Counted from the first letter of the stretch, positions 36,743 through 46,278 are shown. The stretch: 64,000 bases of DNA from Candidatus Solibacter usitatus (GCA_016185465.1 JACPNO010000029.1:1-64000), one strand, 5' to 3'. Numbers and translations: made by a program. Notes: generated from the sequence alone by a model not told the origin.

Positions 36743-38563
36743 TTGGACTTACACCTCAGCGCTGCGCTGCCCACCGAGCAAGAACGATTGGCCGTTGACG
36801 CAGCGTTGGGGATTCCCTCATCCGGCTGGACCGGCGGCGTTCGCGATATAGCGGTCGATGGCCGCACCGCCGCGAGCGGTCACGCCGCGCGCGCCGAGCG
36901 GCATCTCTTGCTGCCTGCGTTGCACGCCGCCCACGCGCGCGCCGGCTGGATCAGCCCCGGCGCTCTCAACTACGTTTCCCAGCGGCTGGATGTTCCGCCG
37001 GCCGAAACCTACAGCGTGGCCTCTTTCTACGGAATGTTTTCCATGGAGCCGAGACCGGCGCGTGTGATTCATGTTTGCGATGACATCGCCTGCCTCACGC
37101 GCGGGGCGGGCGCAATTTGCGAGCAGCTCGAAAACAAACTGGGCCCGCCCGGATCCGCGTGGTTGCGAAGCCCGTGCCTGGGCCTGTGCGAGCGTGCCCC
37201 CGCCGCTTTGTTCACCGAAGCGGGCGAGCATCCGCGCGAAGAGGCGCTCGCTCCGGCGACCGCCGATGCGCTCTGCCAGATTGCAAACTCGGGCGTCATT
37301 CCGCCCGGCAGTCCAGGAAATTCCGTGCCGCAAGCCGGCCAGCCGCAGCTGCGTTTGCTCCAGCGCATCGGCAAGGTCAACCCGCAAAGCCTCGCCGATT
37401 ACCGCGCGCACGGCGGCTACGAAGCGCTGCGCAAAGCCGTGGACATGGGCCCCGCTGCGGTGATCCGCGAAGTCATCGCGTCCAAACTCGTGGGACGCGG
37501 CGGCGCGGCTTTTCCTGCCGGCAAGAAATGGGAGACGCTGCACAATTCGCGCTCGAACGGCCGCCCTCATTACCTGGTTTGCAACGCCGACGAGTCCGAG
37601 CCTGGCACTTTCAAAGACCGCGTCGTCATGGAAAACGATCCGTTCGCGTTGATCGAAGCCATGACCATCGCCGGATTTGCCATCGGCGCCCAGCGCGGCT
37701 TTTTGTACATTCGCGGCGAATATCCGCTCGCCACCGAACGTCTGCTGCACGCCATCGGCGAAGCGCGCGCCCACGGGCTGCTCGGCGCAGGCACGCATTT
37801 CGACATCGAGCTGCGCCGCGGCGCGGGCGCCTATATTTGCGGGGAGGAAACCGCGCTGTTTAATTCCATCGAAGGCTACCGCGGCGAGCCGCGCAACAAG
37901 CCGCCCTATCCCACCGAAGCCGGACTTTTCGGCGAGCCCACCGTCGTCAACAACGTGGAGACGCTCATCAACGTCCCCGGCATTGTGCTCGAAGGCGGCG
38001 CTGCCTACGCTGCCATCGGCACCGAACGCTCCACCGGAACAAAATTGTTTTGCCTCTCCGGTCACATCGCCCGGCCAGGCGTGTACGAAGCCGCATTCGG
38101 CGCGACGCTCCGAGAGGTGATCGATCTCGCCGGCGGCGTCAGCGGTAGCGGCCGTTTGCAAGCCGTCTTGCTTGGCGGCGCGGCCGGCGGCTTCGTCACT
38201 CCCGCCGAACTCGACATACCGCTCACGTTCGAAGGCACGCGCGCCGCAGGCGCATCGCTCGGATCCGCCGTGGTGATGCTCTTCGACGACACCATCGACC
38301 TGCGAAAAATTCTGCTCCGCATCGCGGCGTTTTTCCGCGACGAATCCTGCGGGCAATGCGTCCCCTGCCGCGTCGGCACCGTGCGCCAGGAAGAGCTGAT
38401 GCACCGCCTGGCCGGCAATCACCCGCTGGTTTCGGTCACACAGGAAGCCGCCGTTCTGCGCGACATCAGCCAGGTGATGCGCGACGCGTCTATCTGCGGC
38501 CTGGGCCACACGGCATCGAGCGCCATCGAATCCGCTCTCAAGCGCTGGAGCATTTTCCAATGA
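36743..38563 (+). CDS. fdhB: NAD-dependent formate dehydrogenase beta subunit (NuoE-NuoF fusion)
   Basis: 606 residues from a TTG start with AGGAG 6 bases upstream and directly after the catalytic gene. The NuoE-like part (1-200) has a 2Fe-2S site, CDDIAC and CLGLC. The NuoF-like part has GRGGAAFPAGKKW (FMN), CNADESEPGTFKDR, GAGAYICGEETAL (NAD/FMN) and SCGQCVPCRVGT (4Fe-4S). It passes electrons from the alpha clusters to NAD+. Overlaps the next gene by 4 bases. Confidence 0.94.
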   Translation: MDLHLSAALPTEQERLAVDAALGIPSSGWTGGVRDIAVDGRTAASGHAARAERHLLLPALHAAHARAGWISPGALNYVSQRLDVPPAETYSVASFYGMFSMEPRPARVIHVCDDIACLTRGAGAICEQLENKLGPPGSAWLRSPCLGLCERAPAALFTEAGEHPREEALAPATADALCQIANSGVIPPGSPGNSVPQAGQPQLRLLQRIGKVNPQSLADYRAHGGYEALRKAVDMGPAAVIREVIASKLVGRGGAAFPAGKKWETLHNSRSNGRPHYLVCNADESEPGTFKDRVVMENDPFALIEAMTIAGFAIGAQRGFLYIRGEYPLATERLLHAIGEARAHGLLGAGTHFDIELRRGAGAYICGEETALFNSIEGYRGEPRNKPPYPTEAGLFGEPTVVNNVETLINVPGIVLEGGAAYAAIGTERSTGTKLFCLSGHIARPGVYEAAFGATLREVIDLAGGVSGSGRLQAVLLGGAAGGFVTPAELDIPLTFEGTRAAGASLGSAVVMLFDDTIDLRKILLRIAAFFRDESCGQCVPCRVGTVRQEELMHRLAGNHPLVSVTQEAAVLRDISQVMRDASICGLGHTASSAIESALKRWSIFQ

Positions 38564-39522
38564 GTGATCCAACCAACGCGGCCGCGCCCAATCCGCTGAT
38601 TCCCATTCCGCGCGGCCCCGTGCCGTTAGCTCCGCCGGCCGCTGCCAGGTGCCAGATCGAAATCACCATCGACGGCCGCAAGCTCTCCGTGCCGGAAGGA
38701 ACCACGCTGCTCGAAGCCGCGCGCAGCATCGCTATCGATACGCCCACCCTCTGCTATCTGGAAAACCTGACGCCGGTAAATGTCTGCCGCGTCTGCGTCG
38801 TAGAGCTCGAAGGCTCGCGCACGCTGGTCCCGGCCTGCTCGCGCAAAGCCGAGCCGGGCATGTCGATCCAGACCGATTCCGAACGCGTCCGCCTCAGCCG
38901 CAAACTGGTTCTCGAATTTCTCGCGTCGTCGGTAGACACCTCGACCGCACCCGCGCTGCGCAGCTACATGGAGCGCTACGACGCTCACCCCGAGCGCTTC
39001 GGCGCCTCCGCGGCCACCGTCGCCCAGCCCGTCAAAATCGACAACGAGCTCTACGTTCGCGACTACGGCAAATGCATTCTCTGCTACAAATGCGTGGAGG
39101 CCTGCGGCGAAGATGCGCAGAACACTTTTGCCATTGCCGTCGCTGGACGCGGCTTCGCTGCCGGCATCTCAACCGAATTTGAAATCCCGCTTCCAGAATC
39201 CGCCTGCGTCTATTGCGGCAATTGCATCGGCGTTTGCCCCACCGGCGCGCTCATGTTCAAGAGTGAGTTCGACATGCGCCAGGCGGGCTCTTGGGACGAA
39301 TCCAGGCAGACGCAAACCGACACCATTTGCCCCTATTGCGGCGTAGGTTGCACGCTCACCGTGCACCAGCAGGACAACCAGATTGTGCGCGTGACGTCGC
39401 CGCTAGATCAGCAGGTCACCGACGGGCATCTCTGCATCAAGGGCCGCTTCGGCTGGCAGTTCGTGCAGATTACCGCACCTGCTGGTCCGCCCCCAGCGTC
39501 CACGCCGAAGGATGCTGCGTGA
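38560..39522 (+). CDS. Iron-sulfur part of formate dehydrogenase alpha subunit, split off
   Basis: 320 residues from ATG 38560. Domains in order: a 2Fe-2S ferredoxin (CRVC with flanking Cys, about 30-105), two 4Fe-4S sites (CILCYKCVEAC and CVYCGNCIGVCP, about 165-225), then the molybdopterin-proximal 4Fe-4S domain (CPYCGVGC...CIKGRFGWQF, about 255-300). It ends just where the catalytic domain would begin, and that piece is encoded at 34841. The His-Cys 4Fe-4S cluster common in long FdhA/NuoG is not visible. It should link the Mo centre to the NuoEF subunit. Overlaps the GNAT gene by 53 bases. Confidence 0.9.
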   Translation: MSDPTNAAAPNPLIPIPRGPVPLAPPAAARCQIEITIDGRKLSVPEGTTLLEAARSIAIDTPTLCYLENLTPVNVCRVCVVELEGSRTLVPACSRKAEPGMSIQTDSERVRLSRKLVLEFLASSVDTSTAPALRSYMERYDAHPERFGASAATVAQPVKIDNELYVRDYGKCILCYKCVEACGEDAQNTFAIAVAGRGFAAGISTEFEIPLPESACVYCGNCIGVCPTGALMFKSEFDMRQAGSWDESRQTQTDTICPYCGVGCTLTVHQQDNQIVRVTSPLDQQVTDGHLCIKGRFGWQFVQITAPAGPPPASTPKDAA

Positions 39523-39877
39523 ACCCGGTGTGTGGATAATACTCCGCGGCTTTCGGCGCAGCCAGTAGAATAATCCGCGCCTGCCCGCCCTCGCGCTGCG
39601 TAATGCGCATCAGCTCTTTGCCGATTCCCAGCCGCTGATGCGATACCCGCACCGCTAAATCGGAAAGATACGTGGCGTAGGTAAAGTCTGTGAGCGAGCG
39701 CGAAATCCCCACCAGCAGCGCGCCGTCCCACGCCGTCACCACCAGATTCGCGTTGGCCAGCATCGCCGCCATGCGGGCGCGGTCGTCCACCGGCCGCCGC
39801 TCGCCCAGCGTGGACGCGCGATACAACTCGATGAACGCATCCAGATCCAAATCTTTGCCCACGCGATATTCGATCAT
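39470..39877 (-). CDS. GNAT-family N-acetyltransferase
   Basis: 135 residues. The acetyl-CoA binding segment LAVRVSHQRLGIGKELMR (motif A, Q/RxxGxG/A) and the late YYPHTGF segment are typical of GNAT enzymes. Substrate unknown. Its ATG overlaps the GH38 stop by 4 bases, making it the last gene of a lactonase-GH38-GNAT operon. Its 3' end overlaps the convergent iron-sulfur gene by 53 bases. Confidence 0.85.
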   Translation of the reverse strand: MIEYRVGKDLDLDAFIELYRASTLGERRPVDDRARMAAMLANANLVVTAWDGALLVGISRSLTDFTYATYLSDLAVRVSHQRLGIGKELMRITQREGGQARIILLAAPKAAEYYPHTGFTQHPSAWTLGADQQVR

Positions 39878-42471
39878 GGATTCGGTTTCAGCTCCAGCTT
39901 GAAAGTCTTGATCTCGTAAGGACGCAGATCGAATTGAAACGCGCCATCCCGAACGGTGAGCGCAGCACCCGCGGCATCCTCGATCAAATTGGCTTCGTGA
40001 ACCGCGCTCAAATTCCCGCGCACCTTCACGCGCACGCCAGTCGCCGGCCGCCCGGAAGATTCGTAAACCCGCAGAATGCTTGCGCCGCCCGGCCCGGGTT
40101 TGAGCGCCGTCACTACCGCGCTGCCATCGGAAACTTCCAGCAGCCCCCAGCGCGCGGGCCGCGTTCCGGCGTGCGGCGCGACGGTCTGGGCGATTAGCGG
40201 ATTGTTGAATTCCAGACCCGCTCGCGCCGTGCCCGCCCGCTGCCAGTCGCCCGCGTGCGGCATCAGCGCGTAATCGAAGTTCAGCCGCTTGCCCAGTTCG
40301 AGCGCCGTGTCCGATCCCACACCCGGCTCGAATCCGCCAATGTAGCCATACGAAATGAGTTTCGTCGAGCGCATCAGCGAAAGCATCAGCGTGCCATCCG
40401 CCACATTATTGCCGGCCAATCCGCGATTCAGCAGCGACACGCCCCGCGCGCCATCGCCGTAATCCACCCAATTCTGCGCGGGAAACTCACGCCTGGCGGG
40501 CCGCTCAATCGCGCCGAATGGAATCTCGTGGGTGCTCGTGCCATTGGTGATCGACGTCGGAAACAGCACGCGGTAGCGAACGAATTGATCGTTGTTAAAA
40601 ATCTCGCTGCGAATATCCACCCGGCGCACGCCGCGATACAACCGTACCGTCGTAGCGAATTCATTCGCTCCAAATGGATGCCTAATGTGAAATTCGGAAA
40701 ACACCGGCCCATTGCGCGTGCGGCCGCTGCCGCCTACATTTTGATTGCTGAACTCGGCGCGCCCCGCTTTCGGAGAAGGCGTCTCTTTCGTCATCGCCGT
40801 CAGGCGCGCTCCGTTCAATGTTCCGTACAGTTCCCAGAAATCCCCGCCATCCGGCTCGCGCGCCACCACATTCGCCGGCGCCGAAAGCGCTTCCCAATCG
40901 CCTTCCTTCACCACCAGGCTGGTCATCTCGCCGGTCCATAAATTAAACGAAGCCCGGTAATATTCGTTCTCAATCGTGCCGCGATCCTCATACATGCTGG
41001 TGGCGTTGCGCGCTCCCGGCATGGCCGCGCCCGTGCCCGCGCCCGGCGCGACACGATATAGCGCATAGCCCATCGCCGGAACGTCGCGCGCCACAAAAAT
41101 AACGTGCGCCTGCCGGATGCCGCCATCGCCGTTGCGCTCCGAGCTCACAATCTGCATCGGAACCGGTTGCCCATCCGGACCGGTCATCGTCAAATCGCGA
41201 ATCCCCGTCTCGGAAAATCCCACGTCCGCTTCGGCGACATCGGTTCGCGGCCATCCCAGCAAATTGAAAACCGCCACCGGAACACCCGCGCCTTGCGTAT
41301 CGATCTTGGCCGTAACCGAATCCAGGCGCGTGCGCAAAATCTCCTCGCCCAGCCGCCGCGAAAAACTGTAGCCCGCCATCGAATCGTCGTAAACTTTATC
41401 CACCATCACGCCCGACGCCAGGTCGTGCGCCTGATTGAACAGCACCGGCTCCCACGCGCGCTCAATTTCGCCGCGCGCGGATTCTCCCGCCAGCACGCTG
41501 GCTTTTTCGGCGCTGGTCAGGATGCGCTCCAGATCGCGCATGGTCTGCTTCACTTCAATGCGCGTGCTGTAAATTCCCTGAAATACCGGATTCAGCTCGC
41601 CCTTGATCACCGGCCGGTCCGTGCGCCGCGCGATGAGCGCCTCGTAATCCGCCGGAACCGCCAGCCGCAAAGTAAACGGCGAGGACACCGCGCGATTGAA
41701 TTGCTCGATCATGCGCGGCAACGCTTCCTCCGGTTCCCACACGTCGGCGCCCGCCGTGAATACCCGCTCCCGCCCTTTTGCGAATGGCGTCAGTTGATCG
41801 AAGCGCGAGCGCACCAGACGATCGAATTCCACAGGGTCGGTGGGGACGGTTTGGATCTGTCCGTACGTCGCCGCGAGCCAAAACGCAGGAACCTGTGTGC
41901 CGTCGATCCCCTGCCACAGAAACTCCGCCGGAGCATCGACGGAGGGGCCGCGCTGGAACCAATACGATTTCATGCCCGCCAATTTGAGAATTTGCGGCAT
42001 CTGCCCGTTGTGTCCGAACGTGTCCAGCCCCCAGCCCGTCGTCACGTCGTAGCCCAGCCGCTCGCGAAAAAAACGCTTGCTCAGCAAATACTGGCGCACG
42101 ATGGATTCGCCCGACGGCATGTTGTTGTCATGCATCGAGTCCGTGCCGCCGGCAATCTGCAGCCGCCCCTCGCCTAGAAATTTGCGAAATGCCGGCACCT
42201 CACCCGGATATCGATCGAGAAACGGCTTCACGTAACACATCTGGTCCAGCACAAAGCGGTAATTCGGATGCGCCTTCAGCAGCGTCAGCGCCTTGAGAAT
42301 GTGCGGCAGCCCGATTTGCAAATATTCTTCGCGCGTCTTGAACACCGCGCCTTCCCAGTGTGTGTGCGGGATAACCAGCACTAGCGGCTTCGCCGGCGCA
42401 GCTTCCTGTGCGCGCGCCGGCATCAGACTGGCCGCTACAAAAATCGCAACGGCGCCCGCGCGCAATCTCAC
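39874..42471 (-). CDS. Glycoside hydrolase family 38-like (alpha-mannosidase-type), exported
   Basis: 865 residues with a signal peptide (1-21). The GH38 catalytic barrel is recognisable from LVIPHTHWEGAVF, WGLDTFGHNGQMPQIL (nucleophile Asp) and NQAHDLASGVMVD, followed by the mid domain and C-terminal beta domains. In classical GH38 the first motif is HxHxD or HTHWD, with Asp binding zinc; here it is Glu. This subgroup is common in Acidobacteria and its sugar is not known. Overlaps lactonase and GNAT genes by 4 bases each. Confidence 0.82.
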   Translation of the reverse strand: MRLRAGAVAIFVAASLMPARAQEAAPAKPLVLVIPHTHWEGAVFKTREEYLQIGLPHILKALTLLKAHPNYRFVLDQMCYVKPFLDRYPGEVPAFRKFLGEGRLQIAGGTDSMHDNNMPSGESIVRQYLLSKRFFRERLGYDVTTGWGLDTFGHNGQMPQILKLAGMKSYWFQRGPSVDAPAEFLWQGIDGTQVPAFWLAATYGQIQTVPTDPVEFDRLVRSRFDQLTPFAKGRERVFTAGADVWEPEEALPRMIEQFNRAVSSPFTLRLAVPADYEALIARRTDRPVIKGELNPVFQGIYSTRIEVKQTMRDLERILTSAEKASVLAGESARGEIERAWEPVLFNQAHDLASGVMVDKVYDDSMAGYSFSRRLGEEILRTRLDSVTAKIDTQGAGVPVAVFNLLGWPRTDVAEADVGFSETGIRDLTMTGPDGQPVPMQIVSSERNGDGGIRQAHVIFVARDVPAMGYALYRVAPGAGTGAAMPGARNATSMYEDRGTIENEYYRASFNLWTGEMTSLVVKEGDWEALSAPANVVAREPDGGDFWELYGTLNGARLTAMTKETPSPKAGRAEFSNQNVGGSGRTRNGPVFSEFHIRHPFGANEFATTVRLYRGVRRVDIRSEIFNNDQFVRYRVLFPTSITNGTSTHEIPFGAIERPARREFPAQNWVDYGDGARGVSLLNRGLAGNNVADGTLMLSLMRSTKLISYGYIGGFEPGVGSDTALELGKRLNFDYALMPHAGDWQRAGTARAGLEFNNPLIAQTVAPHAGTRPARWGLLEVSDGSAVVTALKPGPGGASILRVYESSGRPATGVRVKVRGNLSAVHEANLIEDAAGAALTVRDGAFQFDLRPYEIKTFKLELKPNP

Positions 42472-43610
42472 TTCGCCGCCACCGGCACGAACGCAACCGC
42501 CACCGGCCGCGGAGCCTCCACCAGCTTGCCCGCCTTCAGCCGCCCGCTTTTCGGGTCGATCTTGAAAATCATGATGTTGTCGGTATCCTGATTGCCCGCG
42601 AGCAAATATCCGCCCGTGGGATCAATCGCGAAGCCGCGCGGCGTCTTGCCCTGCGTCGATGCGTGCTCGAGCGCGGTGAGCGTTCCCTTCTTGGCGTCGA
42701 TCGCAAACACGGCGATGCTGTTGTGCCCGCGATTCGAAACGTACAAAAATCTCCCGCTGGGATGCGCTGCAATTTCCGCCGTCGAATTGTCGCCCGAAAA
42801 ATCCTTGGGCAGCGTGGAAATGGTTTGGATGCTGTTCAGCGCCCCGCGCCCGGCATCGTACGTGAAAGCCGTCACGCTGGACGTCATCTCGTTGTTCGTA
42901 TATCCGAACTTCGCCGTGGGATGAAACGCGAAATGCCGCGGGCCCCCGCCGGGCGGGACTTTGGCGAAGGGCGGATCGTTAGGCGTGAGCGCGCCATTGG
43001 CCGCGTCCAGCTTGTACACCACCACTTGGTCCAGCCCCAGATCGGCGGCAACCGCAAAGCGATTATCGGCCGAAGCGTAGATCCCGTGCGCGTGTGGACC
43101 TTCCTGCCGCCCCTTGTCCACGCTCGATCCCGTGTGCTGGACGAATGCCGAAGCTTCGCCCAGCCGGCCGTCTTCCTTGATCGGAAAAGCCGCCACGCTG
43201 CCGCCGTTGTAGTTGGCAACCAGAACACACTTGTTCGTTTTGTCGACCACCAGATGGCATGGCGCCCCGCCGCGTGAAGAAACCTGGTTCAGAAAAGTCA
43301 GCTTGCCGGTCTTGCCGTCAATGGCATACGCGCTCACCGACCCGGCTTTTTGCCCGCCGAAATTATCGGTCTCATTAACCGCGTACAAAAACTTGTGATT
43401 GGGACTCGCCGCCACATACGACGGACTCACCGTCTCCGCCATCAATCCCATCGGCTCGAGCCTGCCGCCCGAAGGATGAAAGCGAAAGCCGTAAATGCCC
43501 TTGCTCCCCTTGTCCGTGTACGTCCCGATGTAGACAAAATATTCGCTCTTGGGAGCTGCCTGCATCAACGAAACCAGCGCTAGCAAACAAAATTTCGAAA
43601 TCCATTTCAT
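42468..43610 (-). CDS. Exported lactonase, seven-bladed beta-propeller
   Basis: 380 residues from MKWISK (43610). Signal peptide, then a 6-phosphogluconolactonase (YbhE/Pgl) propeller with blade repeats such as YVASPNHKFLYAVNE, RHFAFHPTAKFGY, PSGRFLYVSNRGHNSIAVF and DPTGGYLLAGNQDTDNI. The exported form suggests a sugar lactone other than 6-phosphogluconolactone. First gene of the operon with GH38 and GNAT, so it may act on a product of the hydrolase. Confidence 0.88.
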   Translation of the reverse strand: MKWISKFCLLALVSLMQAAPKSEYFVYIGTYTDKGSKGIYGFRFHPSGGRLEPMGLMAETVSPSYVAASPNHKFLYAVNETDNFGGQKAGSVSAYAIDGKTGKLTFLNQVSSRGGAPCHLVVDKTNKCVLVANYNGGSVAAFPIKEDGRLGEASAFVQHTGSSVDKGRQEGPHAHGIYASADNRFAVAADLGLDQVVVYKLDAANGALTPNDPPFAKVPPGGGPRHFAFHPTAKFGYTNNEMTSSVTAFTYDAGRGALNSIQTISTLPKDFSGDNSTAEIAAHPSGRFLYVSNRGHNSIAVFAIDAKKGTLTALEHASTQGKTPRGFAIDPTGGYLLAGNQDTDNIMIFKIDPKSGRLKAGKLVEAPRPVAVAFVPVAAK

Positions 43611-43650
43611 GCGTATCATCAGATCGCATCAGCCCGCCTATTGCAACTAA

Positions 43651-43673
43651 GTGAGGCAGGTCCCCGACCTGCC
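43651..43673. repeat. Palindromic repeat family A, single arm
   Basis: One arm only (GGCAGGTCCCCGACCTGCC), between the lactonase start and the transferase stop, which overlaps its last base. Confidence 0.7.
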
Positions 43674-45244
43674 TATCCCCAAAAATCCGGAGCCTCCGGC
43701 ACCGCCGCCCCATCCTTGCGCGGCGAAGAAGCCCCATAATTCACCCCGCTCTCAGAATCGTGCAGCACCGCCTGTCCCCCGCCCATCGATCCCGAAAACG
43801 CCCCCATCACCTCGATCTCATGCCCCCGGGCTTCGAGCGCCGCCCGCGTCTCCGCCGGCACGCGCGATTCCATTAGCACATCGCATCCCCCAAAATTGAG
43901 CTTGGTAAAACGCGGCGCTTCAAGCGCTCCCTGAATATTCATCCCGTGATCCACAATGTTGGCAACGAACTGCGCGTGCGCCTGCGCCTGATTCAGCCCG
44001 CCCATAATCCCGAAGCCGATATGGGTCGAGCCGCGCTCCATGAACGCCGGAATAATGGTGTGAAATGGCCGCTTGCGCCCCGCCAGCGCATTCGGATGTG
44101 TCGCGTCCATCTCAAACAGCGCCCCGCGATTGTGCAGATGAAATCCCCAGTCGTCGACGTACACGCCCGATCCGAAGCTGTGATAAATGCTCTGAATCAG
44201 CGACGCAATATTGCCCGCGCTGTCCACCACCGCCAGATAAATCGTGTCTCCCGCCCCGGCCAGAGGACTGCCCGGCCGCGGCCCGCTCAGCGCCCGCTTC
44301 GAATCGATCAGCGCAGCCCGCTCGGCCGCGTATTTTTTCGACAGCAGCCCCCCCACCGGCACCTTCGCATAGCGCGGGTCGGCAACATAGCGCTGCAAAT
44401 CCGCATAAGCCAGCTTCTGCGCTTCGATCTTCACATGCAGCGCGTCCGCGTCCGCCGCGTCGCCGAGCGGAAACCGTTCCATCAGGTTCAGCATCTCGAG
44501 CGCGGCAATACCCTGGCTGCTGGGAGGTATCTCATAAATCGTCCAGCCGCGATATTCGGTCGAAATCGGCTCCACCCACTCGGACGAATATTCGCTCAAA
44601 TCGGCCGGCGCCATCGCCCCGCCCAGGCGCTTCGAAGTTGCAACGATCGATTCCCCAATCGGCCCGCGATACATTGCCTCCGGTCCGTCCCGCGCAATTA
44701 ACTCCAGCGCCCGTCCCAGCGCCGGGTTGCGAAAAATGTCGCCAGTAGCGGGCGCGCTGCTCCCGCAAATCGACTTCTGCCACGTATCGGCAATAATCTC
44801 CGTCACCGGAAATCCGTTTTCGGCATAGTAAATTGCCGGCCGGAACAGCTCCGCCCAGGCCATGCCTCCGAAGCGCTGGTGCAGCTTCTCCCACCCGTCC
44901 ACGCATCCCGGCACGGTAACCGAGTGGATGCCGTCCGGCGGCGTGGTGACAATTCCTTTCGCCTGGAGAAACGCAATATCCAGTCCGGCAGGCGCCCATC
45001 CGCTGGCATTCAATCCGGTCAGCTGCCCGGTCTCGGCCTCCCAATAGAGAGCAAATAAATCGCCGCCGATTCCGTTGCTCATCGGCTCGACAACACCCAG
45101 CACCGCGTTGGCCGCAATCGCCGCATCGATCGCCGATCCGCCCCGCGCCAACACCTGCGCCCCCGCCTGCGACGCCAGCGTCTGGCTGGTAGCCACAATC
45201 CCCTGCCGCGAAATCACCATGGACCGCGCTTCGCTTCGCTCCAT
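43673..45244 (-). CDS. Gamma-glutamyltransferase family protein
   Basis: 523 residues from MERSEARSMV (45244); MVIS at 45220 is an alternative. Family landmarks are SQAGAQVLARGGSAIDAAIAAN, GIGGDLF, VPGCVDGW, the processing site with candidate nucleophile Thr in GAGDTIYLAVVDSAGN, and HSFGSGVYVDDWGF. Such Ntn-hydrolases self-cleave before Thr and act on glutathione or acyl peptides. No signal peptide is seen, so it is probably cytoplasmic. The stop lies in a repeat A arm. Confidence 0.88.
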   Translation of the reverse strand: MERSEARSMVISRQGIVATSQTLASQAGAQVLARGGSAIDAAIAANAVLGVVEPMSNGIGGDLFALYWEAETGQLTGLNASGWAPAGLDIAFLQAKGIVTTPPDGIHSVTVPGCVDGWEKLHQRFGGMAWAELFRPAIYYAENGFPVTEIIADTWQKSICGSSAPATGDIFRNPALGRALELIARDGPEAMYRGPIGESIVATSKRLGGAMAPADLSEYSSEWVEPISTEYRGWTIYEIPPSSQGIAALEMLNLMERFPLGDAADADALHVKIEAQKLAYADLQRYVADPRYAKVPVGGLLSKKYAAERAALIDSKRALSGPRPGSPLAGAGDTIYLAVVDSAGNIASLIQSIYHSFGSGVYVDDWGFHLHNRGALFEMDATHPNALAGRKRPFHTIIPAFMERGSTHIGFGIMGGLNQAQAHAQFVANIVDHGMNIQGALEAPRFTKLNFGGCDVLMESRVPAETRAALEARGHEIEVMGAFSGSMGGGQAVLHDSESGVNYGASSPRKDGAAVPEAPDFWG

Positions 45245-45289
45245 AAATGCCAACCTAGCACGGGATCGCCGACGATATGCGAGATCGCC

Positions 45290-45312
45290 GGGGACATGCG
45301 AAGCGTGTCCCC
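45290..45312. repeat. Hairpin element (family E)
   Basis: GGGGACATGC-GAA-GCGTGTCCCC, with one mismatch in 10-base arms, between the divergent transferase and aldo/keto reductase genes. It resembles other short acidobacterial intergenic palindromes; only one copy was seen here. Confidence 0.5.
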
Positions 45313-45392
45313 CACTCGGACCCACACCGGCAAACGAGCGCATATAGCGCTCCCCCTACGCGCTGTGATACTTTGCTTCTACAGGAGGCCGT

Positions 45393-46250
45393 ATGAATCG
45401 CCGCGATTTCTTCGTGCGCAGCGCTCAAGGCGCAGGCGCAGCTCTGGCGCTTCCCTTATTCGCCGAACCCGTCAGGAAATTCGCCACTGACCGCGTCAAG
45501 CTCGGCCCCCAAGGCGTCGAACTTAGCAGGCTGGCCATGGGCACCGGCACCAACGGCGGCGGCGGCAGCTCCAATCAGACCAAGCGGCTCGGCGTGCAAG
45601 GCCTTGCCGACCTGATGAAAGCCGCCTACGACGAAGGCCTCACCTTTTGGGATTCCGCCGATCAGTACGGCTCCCATCCCCATCTCAAAGAGGCGCTCAA
45701 AACGGTCCCGCGGGAGAAAGTCACCATTCTCAGCAAGACCCACGCCTCCACTGAAAAAGAAGCCAAAGCCGACATCGACCGCTTCCGCCGCGAGCTCGGC
45801 AGCGATTACATCGATATCCTGCTGCTGCACGCCATGATGGATGGCAATTGGCCGGAACGCAAAAAAGGCGCCATGGCCGCTATCGAAGAAGCCCGTGAGA
45901 AAGGCATCGTGCGCACTCACGGCACGTCATGCCACACGCTCGAAGCCCTGCAAACAGCGGCCCGCACGCCCTTCGTGCAAGTCGACCTGGCGCGCATCAA
46001 TGCCCATCAGGTCGCCATGGATGCCGAGCCTGCAGTCGTCATCAAGGTGTTGCGCGAAATGAAAGCCGCCGGCAAGGGCGTCATCGGCATGAAGATTTTG
46101 GGCGCCGGCCGCCTGCGCGCCAAAGCCGACGAAAGTTTGCAGTTTGCTCTATCGCTCGATTGCGTGGATTGCTTCACCATCGGCTCGGAAAGCCGCGCTG
46201 AAATGCTGGATTTGGTGAAGCGCATCCCCGCCGCCAGTATGCGCGGTTAA
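45393..46250 (+). CDS. Tat-exported aldo/keto reductase
   Basis: 285 residues. The Tat signal NRRDFFVRSAQGAGAALALPLF is followed by an AKR barrel: FWDSADQYGSH (catalytic Asp and Tyr), ILSKTHA (Lys) and YIDILLLHAM (His) complete the tetrad. AGGAGG precedes the ATG. It heads a run of five codirectional genes (AKR, Cys-rich protein, peroxidase, sugar-binding lipoprotein, cupin). As an exported AKR its cofactor must be loaded before Tat transport. Confidence 0.9.
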   Translation: MNRRDFFVRSAQGAGAALALPLFAEPVRKFATDRVKLGPQGVELSRLAMGTGTNGGGGSSNQTKRLGVQGLADLMKAAYDEGLTFWDSADQYGSHPHLKEALKTVPREKVTILSKTHASTEKEAKADIDRFRRELGSDYIDILLLHAMMDGNWPERKKGAMAAIEEAREKGIVRTHGTSCHTLEALQTAARTPFVQVDLARINAHQVAMDAEPAVVIKVLREMKAAGKGVIGMKILGAGRLRAKADESLQFALSLDCVDCFTIGSESRAEMLDLVKRIPAASMRG

Positions 46251-46278
46251 CAGTTTCACAAAAATTAAGGAGAGACGA

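Noticed and set aside
36818-38572. 584-residue minus-strand ORF
   Set aside because: Shadow of the NuoE-NuoF fusion; no recognisable domain.
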